Source: Halonotius roseus (lineage in GTDB: Archaea > Halobacteriota > Halobacteria > Halobacteriales > Haloferacaceae). Taken from it: a DNA stretch of 64,000 nt. A program made the translations under genes and the position numbers. Each line of letters starts with the position of its first letter. Within the stretch, counting starts at the first letter, position 1. The DNA lies in the NCBI RefSeq assembly GCF_006861655.1, contig NZ_SESI01000002.1:408775-472774 (forward strand), read 5' to 3'. Shown here in pieces: positions 27,008 to 33,901 of the stretch. The notes below the pieces were generated by a model that was not told where the DNA came from, did not search any database, and was given only the letters and a program-made list of their open reading frames with translations.

Positions 27008-27640
27008 GTGCCCGAGTCCTTTCGGACGGTCGCCGAGCGCGCGGAGGCCAGCTTCGAGGTTAGCGGCTCGGAGTTCATCGGCTACGTTGCCCCCGCCGAT
27101 ACGGTCGAAGCCGCCGAGGCAGTCATCGAAGAGGTCGAAACCGAACATCCGGAGGCAACGCATGTTGTGCCGGCCTACCGCGTCCCGGCCGGCACCGCCT
27201 CGGCCGACCAGCCGGGATCGGTGATGCTGCGGGAGTGGTGTAGCGACGACGGCGAACCCAGCGGATCGTCCGGCAAACCCGCGCTCAACGTTCTCGTCCA
27301 GCAGGATATTCGCAATGTCGTCGCTGCGGTCGTCCGGTACTACGGCGGGACGAACCTCGGCGTCGGCGGGCTGGCGCGGGCGTATTCGCGGGGGGTCAAG
27401 GAGGCCGTCGACGCGACCGGCGTCGTTGAGGATGTCCCCCACGAGCAGTTCGAAGTGGCTGTCGACTACAACGATTCGGGAACGGTGCGAGGGATTCTGG
27501 AATCCGAGGATGTCGAGTTCGATGCGAGTTACGAGGCCGCGGTCGAGTTCGTCGTTCGCGTCCCAGTCGCCGAGGCCAACGCGCTCCGGGAGCGACTGCG
27601 AGACGCGACGAGCGGGCGTGTCGACATCGAAGCCCGGTGA
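27008..27640 (+). CDS. IMPACT/YigZ-family protein
   Basis: A 210-residue member of the YigZ/IMPACT (UPF0029) family. The signature block REWCSDDGEPSGSSGKP and the following VVRYYGGTNLGVGGLARAY are unmistakable. The C-terminal half is the second ferredoxin-like domain. The family is linked to translation control in eukaryotes. The prokaryotic role is unclear. The GTG at 27008 is the likely start, with sequence resembling the family N-terminus directly after it. Confidence 0.88.
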   Translation: MPESFRTVAERAEASFEVSGSEFIGYVAPADTVEAAEAVIEEVETEHPEATHVVPAYRVPAGTASADQPGSVMLREWCSDDGEPSGSSGKPALNVLVQQDIRNVVAAVVRYYGGTNLGVGGLARAYSRGVKEAVDATGVVEDVPHEQFEVAVDYNDSGTVRGILESEDVEFDASYEAAVEFVVRVPVAEANALRERLRDATSGRVDIEAR

Positions 27641-27646
27641 GACAGC

Positions 27647-28033
27647 CTACGATTCGCGTCGCCACTCTTTGAGCCCGACGAGGACGTACCCCAGCGCGAC
27701 GATCCGCGTCCACGTGTACACCCACGGTCGCCACTCGGGGGCAGACTCGCCGGTGTAGGCCAGCTTCGACCCGTAGTCAACGTACGCACGCGGGAAGAGA
27801 AACGCGAGAGAGCCGACGACGCCGACGAACTTCTTGAACATCGAGTACGACCCGTCGCTCCACCACATCAGGCCGATAAAGCCGAGTCCTTCGAGTCGGG
27901 CACCAGGTGTCACCCACGCCCGCTGCTCGCAGTCGTCGGGGTTAGCGAGTGCGAACCGCTCGGCAACGTTGATCAGGGTGGTCGGGGCGACAGCTTCGAG
28001 AGCGCAGATGGCGGTCAACAGTGTGCGAAACAT
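27647..28033 (-). CDS. Small membrane protein, function unknown
   Basis: A 128-residue protein beginning MFRTLLTAICALEAVAP, with three or four hydrophobic segments (FIGLMWWSDGSY, FVGVVGSLAFLFP, IVALGYVLVGL). The upstream ORF extension to 28222 lacks family-like sequence. A TATA-like gatttcattatc (minus strand, about 28057-28067) lies 27 bp before the ATG at 28033, supporting a leaderless start there. No known family is recognised. Confidence 0.72.
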   Translation of the reverse strand: MFRTLLTAICALEAVAPTTLINVAERFALANPDDCEQRAWVTPGARLEGLGFIGLMWWSDGSYSMFKKFVGVVGSLAFLFPRAYVDYGSKLAYTGESAPEWRPWVYTWTRIVALGYVLVGLKEWRRES

Positions 28034-28148
28034 GTCAGTTATATTGACACGCGGGATAATGAAATCCCGTTGCCACCAAGGAACCACGCTTCGGTAGGAT
28101 AGCGACCGGCTGTGTCCACGTCGGCTGTTCGACTCCGCCTGGAATGGG

Positions 28149-28826
28149 TTAGACCGTCCCAAACGCTCGATCTCCGGCGTCGCCGAGGCCGGGAACGATA
28201 AATCCGTCCTCGTCGAGTTCATCGTCGATGGCGACCGTCAACACGTCGGCTTCGGGCACCGTCTCACTCACGCGCAACACCCCTTCGGGAGCCGACACCG
28301 CCGACAGCGCGATCAGATCCTCAAAGCCGTCAGCGGCGTCGATCACGTGATCGAGGACGGCACACATCGTCGACCCCGTCGCCAACATCGGGTCGGCGAC
28401 GATGACCGTATCGTCGGCCGTGATCTCGGGGAGTTTGACGTAGTCAACCGAGATCGGGAACTCCCCGTCGTCGTTCATCCCCGCCTCCTCGTCGCGGCTC
28501 GCGGAGATCACACCCTGTCTGGCCTGCGGAAACGCCTTCATCAGCCCCTCGACAAAGGGTGTCGCCGCCCGGAGAACAGTGACGATGACGACATCCTCAA
28601 GCCCGGTGACGCGCTCGCCGGTGGTGTCGGCCAGCGGCGTCCGGATCGGAACAAACTCGGTGTCCATCGCGCCGTCGATGATCTCGTAGCCACAGACCCG
28701 GCCGAGTTCGATCAGCCCCTCCCGGAAGGCGACCTGCTCGGTGTCGACCGACCGCAGCGTCGACAGCGTATCCTTCGCAAGCGCGTGGGTGATCAGAAAG
28801 GCATCGTCGCGCTGTTCGATTGGCAT
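28149..28826 (-). CDS. upp: Uracil phosphoribosyltransferase
   Basis: Salvages uracil to UMP using PRPP. The PRPP loop [14 protein letters not shown] and the uracil-binding C-terminus ([13 protein letters not shown]) are clear. The 225-residue length is standard. [14 protein letters not shown] is a further family block. It is transcribed alone on the minus strand between a small membrane protein and the structured repeat at 28916. Confidence 0.96.
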   Translation of the reverse strand: MPIEQRDDAFLITHALAKDTLSTLRSVDTEQVAFREGLIELGRVCGYEIIDGAMDTEFVPIRTPLADTTGERVTGLEDVVIVTVLRAATPFVEGLMKAFPQARQGVISASRDEEAGMNDDGEFPISVDYVKLPEITADDTVIVADPMLATGSTMCAVLDHVIDAADGFEDLIALSAVSAPEGVLRVSETVPEADVLTVAIDDELDEDGFIVPGLGDAGDRAFGTV

Positions 28827-28915
28827 ATGTGAGCAGGAGGGACGGCGATACTAAAACGTCCCCGCTGGCACGCGGCGGTCGTGTTCAGATAATCCAGAGA
28901 AACCGAAACCATCTC

Positions 28916-29085
28916 CAAAGCCCCGACGCGCTGGCGTCGAGGGGCTCTCACGGCTCCCTTCGGTCGCCGTTCGAGCGACCGTGGTCTCCCTACGGTCGAC
29001 CACGCGCTCGCTGCGCGCTTCGGGCCTGCGGCCCTGCAGTGCTTGCGTCGCCCGCCTTCCGCCAGCGCGTCGCCCCTTTCAGTCC
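28916..29085 (-). repeat. Structured intergenic element, copy 3 (reverse orientation)
   Basis: Read on the minus strand it opens GGACTGAAAG and closes CTTTG, with the same 12-bp stem as copy 2 (GACGCGCTGGCG). It is nearly identical to copy 2 at 25142 but inverted, so the two enclose hisB to upp. It faces copy 4 head to head, with 37 bp between them. Together copies 3 and 4 account for most of the 28827-29326 gap. Confidence 0.9.
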
Positions 29086-29122
29086 CGCCCGACTGCGGCT
29101 GTTTGGCTCGCCAACGCGGGTG

Positions 29123-29232
29123 GGACTGAAAGGGGCCGGCGGCTCGGCGTACCCGGACGACGTAAGCACCACAGTGAGCGAAGCGAACGAGGAGCGCAGC
29201 GAGTCCCGGAAGCCGAGCCGCCGGGGGCTTTC
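29123..29232 (+). repeat. Structured intergenic element, copy 4
   Basis: Opens GGACTGAAAG and closes CTTTC. The perfect 12-bp stem is CGGCGGCTCGGC (29137-29148) with GCCGAGCCGCCG (29212-29223). It holds the core CGACGTAAGCACCACAG. The stem sequence is entirely different from copies 1-3, yet fully paired, while loops and core are kept. Confidence 0.88.
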
Positions 29233-29326
29233 GAGGTGGTCTCGATCCAGTCGACCTTATCTGGACAGTACCACGCGGCGGTAGCGACGTTTATGTACCG
29301 GGACGGCATTAGTATGGCGTAGCAGA

Positions 29327-30034
29327 ATGGAAGAGAGCATCTCGGGGTTCAAGATCCACGGCGCGTGGGACGACGTGGTCGAACACGGCGAGCGCATCAC
29401 CCAGGCCCTCCGCCAGGAGGATATCGAGGACGCCGCCGCGTCGATTCCGGAGGCCTTCACCGAGTGGGACGAGTGGCGGCCGAAAGCCCACGAGCGGCTC
29501 AGCACGGATGTCAACGAGAAGACCGCCGACCAGGCCAGCGTCGCCGAGGGCGAAGGCGAGAAGGCCGGACAGGCTGCCAGCGACGACGTGAAAAAGGCCG
29601 GCGAGAAGCTCTCGGAATCGTACAAGAAGATGGAAAACGGCGATGACGAAGGGGCCGTCGAGAACTGGCAGGATTCGATCGGCTACGTGACGCGGGCGGC
29701 CGACTCGGTCGGACGGAAGGCACTCCGCACCGTCGAGAACACGGTCTACCGAAACGTCATGACACAGCTGTCGCCGTACTACTTCGACAACGAGCTCGTC
29801 AGCGCGAACATCCAACAACAGGGCCGCGGTGACGACGACGAGCGGTTCGTCTTCGAGGTCAACATCAACGACGACGAGTTGAAAGCGGCGGTCTCCGAGC
29901 GGCTCGGCGAGTACGAGGATACGATCGACCGCTGGCATGTCACGACCGAGAAGGATACCGACATCGCCGAGGCGGCCGAAGGGGTCGAAGCCCCGGAACC
30001 GCCGAGCGACGACACCCAATCGACGACGAACTGA
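29327..30034 (+). CDS. Conserved haloarchaeal protein, function unknown
   Basis: A 235-residue soluble protein starting MEESISGFKIHGAWDDVVEHG. The N-terminal half is helical and charged (VEHGERITQALRQED, then a coiled-coil-like KKAGEKLSESYKKM). The C-terminal half (NELVSANIQQQG, RFVFEVNINDDELKA) is mixed alpha/beta. I think it belongs to a haloarchaeal family catalogued as DUF5828, recalled and not checked. The Ala/Pro/Asp tail is disordered. No function can be stated. Confidence 0.75.
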   Translation: MEESISGFKIHGAWDDVVEHGERITQALRQEDIEDAAASIPEAFTEWDEWRPKAHERLSTDVNEKTADQASVAEGEGEKAGQAASDDVKKAGEKLSESYKKMENGDDEGAVENWQDSIGYVTRAADSVGRKALRTVENTVYRNVMTQLSPYYFDNELVSANIQQQGRGDDDERFVFEVNINDDELKAAVSERLGEYEDTIDRWHVTTEKDTDIAEAAEGVEAPEPPSDDTQSTTN

Positions 30035-30073
30035 GCGAGAACAACCCAAGCGACTGAGTCAAAATACAGGACA

Positions 30074-30325
30074 ATGACAGCGACCCACAATTTGGAAGCC
30101 GGCGAACTGTCCGCCGACGCGATCATCAGAGAGCTCCAGCAGGGTCAACGACTCCGGGTTACCGTCGAGATGCTCGGCAGCCCCCACGAGATCACCCTCC
30201 GGTACGATGGGGAGACCTACTACTGTGAGACGCCGACACGGCTCCACAAACACAGCGACGAAGCCGCGATGCGAGGGTGTATCGAAGAGCTCGGCTACGC
30301 CGCACCACCCGAGGAGTCGGCGTAG
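30074..30325 (+). CDS. Small haloarchaeal protein, function unknown
   Basis: An 83-residue acidic protein. It looks like a compact fold with a helix (SADAIIRELQQGQ), beta strands (RLRVTVEMLG, EITLRYDG, TYYCETP) and a second helix (DEAAMRGCIEELG). It starts 39 bp after the previous gene and is probably cotranscribed with it. Haloarchaea carry many proteins of this size and I do not recognise a function. Confidence 0.65.
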   Translation: MTATHNLEAGELSADAIIRELQQGQRLRVTVEMLGSPHEITLRYDGETYYCETPTRLHKHSDEAAMRGCIEELGYAAPPEESA

Positions 30326-30355
30326 TTTTATCGGCCCCTGCCGGCTACTACCGGT

Positions 30356-30736
30356 ATGAGCCACTCATCGGCATCCGAAGAACTCGCTGAGGACAGCGAT
30401 CTGGATTTTGCCCATCTCCTCTCGTGTGTCTTCGGGATCCGGGATCACGAACGCCGAACGTATCTCGCCTTGCATGACCATCCGGGCAGTACCGTCGAGG
30501 AGCTCGCCGGGGTGCTCGACCGGGATCGAAGCAACGTGAACCGATCGCTGTCGACCCTCCAGCAGAAGGGGCTGCTTGAGCGGGAGCGTCGACTCCTGGA
30601 TTCGGGTGGCTACGTCTATCAGTACACCGCCGTCGATATTGAGGAGGCCAGAGCGATGCTGCATGGGGCCCTCGATGAGTGGGTTGAGTCTGTCCACGAC
30701 GAGATCGATCAGTTTGGGGCGGCCGCCGAATCGTAA
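30356..30736 (+). CDS. Winged-helix transcriptional regulator (TrmB/MarR-like)
   Basis: A 126-residue protein with a helix-turn-helix core (STVEELAGVLDRDRSNVNRSL), a wing (LERERRLLDSGGYVYQYTAV) and a C-terminal dimerisation helix (EEARAMLHGALDEWVES). The pattern is that of the haloarchaeal TrmB-like regulators. The target is not evident. It precedes thrC by 39 bp on the same strand, so regulation of thrC or autoregulation is possible. Confidence 0.82.
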   Translation: MSHSSASEELAEDSDLDFAHLLSCVFGIRDHERRTYLALHDHPGSTVEELAGVLDRDRSNVNRSLSTLQQKGLLERERRLLDSGGYVYQYTAVDIEEARAMLHGALDEWVESVHDEIDQFGAAAES

Positions 30737-30775
30737 CCGACCGGCTTTTTACCGCGCCACGACCAACCAAACGTA

Positions 30776-32170
30776 ATGAGTCTTGAGCTGTCCGCGCCGC
30801 CGGGATCGGAGCCGGCGTGTGCCGACGACGGGGTCTGGTTGGAATGTATCGAGTGCGGCGAGCAGTTTGCGCCGTTCGACGAGATCCATTACACCTGCGC
30901 CGACTGCGATGGCCTCCTGGAGGTTCGGTACGCCAACCCGCCGACCTTCGAGGAGTTCGAGGGGAGTGGTGTCTGGCGATACAATGCAGCCCTCCCGTTC
31001 GAGGAAGGCGTTACGCTGCCGGAAGGCGACACGCCGCTGCATGAGGTGCCGCGACTCCGCGAGGAGATCGGCGTCGACAGCCTCCGGATCAAACACGAGG
31101 GGATGAACCCAACCGGCGCGTTCAAGGATCGCGGGATGACCGTCGGCGTCGCTGTCGCCAAGGAGCTCGGCGTCGGCCGACTCGCCTGCGCTTCGACCGG
31201 CAACACCAGCGCGGCACTCGCGGCCTACGGCGCCCGCGGCGGAATGGAAACGCTCGTCTTGTTGCCCTCGGGCAAGGTCGCTGCCGGGAAGATCGCCCAA
31301 GCCAGCCTGCACGGCGCGCGTATCCTCGAAGTCGACGGCAACTTCGACAGCTGTCTCGACATCGTCCAAGAGCTTGCCGGCCTCGGTGAGGTCTACCTCC
31401 TGAATTCACTGAACCCTTTCCGACTGGAGGGCCAGAAGACAATCGGCTTCGAGATCCTCGAAGAACATTACGAGGACTACGGCGAGTACCCCGACCGGAT
31501 CGTGCTGCCGGTCGGTAACGCGGGCAACACCGCCGCCCTCTACAAGGCGTTCCGCGAACTCGTCGCAAGCGGCGCGCTCGACGAGAGTGAGGTGCCGACG
31601 CTGACCGGCGTCCAAGCCGAGGGCGCGGCCCCGATGGTCGAAGCCGTCCAGAACGGCCGGGATGAGGTGCGGCGATGGGACGATGTGGAGACCCGTGCTA
31701 CGGCGATCCGCATCGGCAACCCGGTCAACGCGCCGAAAGCCCTGCCGGGGATCTACAACACCGGCGGCACCGCCGTCGCCGTCAGCGACGATGAGATCAC
31801 CGATGCACAGCGCGACCTTGCCACATCGGGGATCGGCGTCGAACCCGCCTCGGCCGCCTCGCTTGCGGGGCTTCGCAAGCTCCGAGCAAACGGGGAGATC
31901 AGCGCGGATGAATCAGTCGTCTGTCTCACGACCGGCCACCTGTTGAAAGATCCCGATGCCGCCTTCGAGGCCGGCGGCGACCCCGAACCGGTGCCCAACG
32001 ACACCGAAGCTGTCTTGGAACATATCAACGACGGAGAGACGGGGACACTCGGGGGGATCGCACAAAAAATCTCAGCGGCGGCTGACTCACCAGGAGTTCC
32101 GGCACTGATCGGTGGTGGAATTGGCCTCGCTTATCTCGCCTATCGCCGACTCCGATCGGACGACGCCTGA
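30776..32170 (+). CDS. thrC: Threonine synthase with a C-terminal membrane-anchor-like extension
   Basis: PLP enzyme making threonine from O-phosphohomoserine. The N-terminal zinc ribbon has C24-x2-C27 and C41-x2-C44. The PLP lysine is at about K117 (GAFKDRG), with STGNTSAALAAYGA and LPVGNAGNTAA (phosphate loop) following. The enzyme core ends near residue 410. The tail is unusual: an acidic linker, then a hydrophobic segment (PALIGGGIGLAYLAY) and a short basic-acidic end (RRLRSDDA). That looks like a tail anchor and would place the enzyme at the membrane. The frame runs to the stop without any sign of a frameshift. Confidence 0.93.
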   Translation: MSLELSAPPGSEPACADDGVWLECIECGEQFAPFDEIHYTCADCDGLLEVRYANPPTFEEFEGSGVWRYNAALPFEEGVTLPEGDTPLHEVPRLREEIGVDSLRIKHEGMNPTGAFKDRGMTVGVAVAKELGVGRLACASTGNTSAALAAYGARGGMETLVLLPSGKVAAGKIAQASLHGARILEVDGNFDSCLDIVQELAGLGEVYLLNSLNPFRLEGQKTIGFEILEEHYEDYGEYPDRIVLPVGNAGNTAALYKAFRELVASGALDESEVPTLTGVQAEGAAPMVEAVQNGRDEVRRWDDVETRATAIRIGNPVNAPKALPGIYNTGGTAVAVSDDEITDAQRDLATSGIGVEPASAASLAGLRKLRANGEISADESVVCLTTGHLLKDPDAAFEAGGDPEPVPNDTEAVLEHINDGETGTLGGIAQKISAAADSPGVPALIGGGIGLAYLAYRRLRSDDA

Positions 32171-32314
32171 CGGGGACAGTACCGGCCCGTCGACGACGTG
32201 TTTTTGATTTGTTGCTTCAGGATCATTTTTGAATTCGAGATCTCGTACCAACCGTCTCAGTGGCTCTTTGTGTATGTTTTCTATCCGTTTGAATATCAAT
32301 TCTGAAAACTCGCG

Positions 32315-32386
32315 GGATAGGTATATACCTATCCTCTATCTTGTTCCGGTAGCGTCTGACCTATTCCGGGCAGGCGTACTAATCCC
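32315..32386 (+). promoter_or_regulatory. Promoter palindrome and 5' hairpin leader of archaellin 5
   Basis: A perfect 20-bp palindrome spans 32315-32334 (GGATAGGTAT then ATACCTATCC) and contains the TATA box. Transcription is predicted near 32351. The hairpin CGTCTG (32353-32358) with CAGGCG (32371-32376) follows, ending 10 nt before the ATG. The spacer from 32171 holds nothing else. Confidence 0.78.
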
Positions 32387-32968
32387 ATGTTCGACACTGA
32401 CGATCGAGGTCAGGTAGGGATAGGCACACTTATCGTGTTCATCGCGATGGTGCTCGTCGCAGCAATCGCTGCGGGTGTGCTTATCAATACCGCTGGCCTC
32501 CTGCAAGCACAGGCACAGGCAACCGGTGAGGAGACGACTAGCGAAGTGAGCGATGTCGTCCAGATCGGCGAAGTAGTCGGGATCGACAACAATTCAAACA
32601 GTGATATCGACGTGCTGAATGCATCGCTTCGACTGGCATCCGGTTCTGATCCGGTGAATGTGAGCCAGGCATCGTACACGATCTCCAGTCCCACAGGCAA
32701 TGCGACTGTGGTCAACGGGAACCCGAACGCAAACAGTGGGACGATTACCCATTACCAGCAGCAGGGCTTGGAAGATGGTACGTCGGTTCTCAAAGATCAG
32801 GAAGACCTCCTCATCGTTGGGATCGACCTCGCCAACGAGAACGGTGTCAACCCACTTGACGAATCTGAAACCGTTCAGCTCATTATCCAGTCACCCGCTG
32901 GTGGACAGACCTACAAGGAGCTGAAAACACCACGTAACATCGACACAGACTCGAGCTACATCCTCTAA
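32387..32968 (+). CDS. Archaellin (flagellin) 5
   Basis: A 193-residue archaellin with leader MFDTDDRG cut before QVGIGTLI. Sequons are NNS, NAS, NVS and NAT. It is very close to archaellin 6, 800 bp downstream, at both ends, and differs mainly in the middle (about residues 60-75 and 105-125). The pair lies 19 kb from the main array. The surface block [13 protein letters not shown] groups it with archaellin 4. The end is [11 protein letters not shown] and SYIL. Confidence 0.95.
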   Translation: MFDTDDRGQVGIGTLIVFIAMVLVAAIAAGVLINTAGLLQAQAQATGEETTSEVSDVVQIGEVVGIDNNSNSDIDVLNASLRLASGSDPVNVSQASYTISSPTGNATVVNGNPNANSGTITHYQQQGLEDGTSVLKDQEDLLIVGIDLANENGVNPLDESETVQLIIQSPAGGQTYKELKTPRNIDTDSSYIL

Positions 32969-33121
32969 GTCGGCTGTCGACCTTTTACATCGGTTTTTAT
33001 TTCCTGACATCAATCATAGAGAGTGGCAACGCCGTATACGCCTCCTCGTAACAGACTAGTTTATCCATCATACGAGAAACAACTGACCGTGGTTATCAAT
33101 TTTGAAATTTTCTGAGTTACA

Positions 33122-33186
33122 TATATACCTATCCTCTGTCTTGTTTCGATAGCGTCTGACCTATTCCGGGCAGGCGTGCTAATCCC
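33122..33186 (+). promoter_or_regulatory. Promoter and 5' hairpin leader of archaellin 6
   Basis: The TATA region atatatacctatcc (from 33122) keeps the right half of the archaellin 5 palindrome but has lost the left half. CGTCTG (33153-33158) pairs with CAGGCG (33171-33176), ending 10 nt before the ATG. From there the leader is nearly identical to that of archaellin 5. The 32969-33121 spacer has T-rich tracts near 32980-33002 that may terminate archaellin 5. Confidence 0.78.
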
Positions 33187-33768
33187 ATGTTCGACACTGA
33201 CGATCGAGGTCAGGTAGGGATAGGTACACTCATCGTGTTCATCGCGATGGTGCTCGTCGCAGCAATCGCTGCGGGTGTGCTTATCAATACCGCTGGCCTC
33301 CTGCAAGCACAGGCACAACAAACAGGCGAGGAGACGACTAGCGAAGTGAGCGATGTCGTCCAGATCGGTGAAGTAGTCGGCTACGATAAGAACGGAAACA
33401 GCGCGATCACGGATCTGAACGCGTCGGTTCGACTCGCGTCAGGTTCAGATCCGGTGAACGTGAGTCAGGCATCATACACGATTTCCAGCCCCACAGGCAA
33501 TGCGACTGTGGTGAATGGGAATGAAGTGGTGAACAGTGGTACAATCTCACACTACCAGCAGCAGGGCTTAGATGACGGCGAGTCGGTTCTCAAAGACCAG
33601 GAAGATCTCCTGATCGTGGGAATCGATCTTGAGGCAGAAAGCGGAATTCAACCGCTTAACGAGTCTGAAACCGTTCAGCTCATCATCCAGTCGCCTGCTG
33701 GTGGACAGACCTACAAAGAGCTGAAAACACCGCGTAACATCGATAGCGGCGCGAGCTACATCCTCTAA
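33187..33768 (+). CDS. Archaellin (flagellin) 6
   Basis: A 193-residue tandem duplicate of archaellin 5 with the same leader MFDTDDRG. Sequons are NAS, NVS, NAT and NES. The first 55 codons and the last 25 are almost identical to archaellin 5. The differences concentrate in the variable surface segment. That pattern fits duplication followed by diversification or gene conversion. T-rich tracts follow the stop near 33785-33803. Confidence 0.95.
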   Translation: MFDTDDRGQVGIGTLIVFIAMVLVAAIAAGVLINTAGLLQAQAQQTGEETTSEVSDVVQIGEVVGYDKNGNSAITDLNASVRLASGSDPVNVSQASYTISSPTGNATVVNGNEVVNSGTISHYQQQGLDDGESVLKDQEDLLIVGIDLEAESGIQPLNESETVQLIIQSPAGGQTYKELKTPRNIDSGASYIL

Positions 33769-33901
33769 GCCGGCTGTCGCGCTTCATTTTCCACTATTTT
33801 TAATCGATCCAACAAGCCCGGTTGGTGGCAACACTGCTATGACTACTGTGCTGCTCTATCGTCCGTTCAAAAATAGTGCCAACCGATGACAACGCGCTCA
33901 G

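Noticed and set aside
28820-29322. Several frames crossing the structured elements
   Set aside because: They arise from the repeats and appear in all similar copies. The evidence favours a folded element over a protein.
32010-32170. Frameshift producing the thrC tail
   Set aside because: The frame, codon usage and acidic linker continue smoothly into the hydrophobic segment, so a real extension is more likely.
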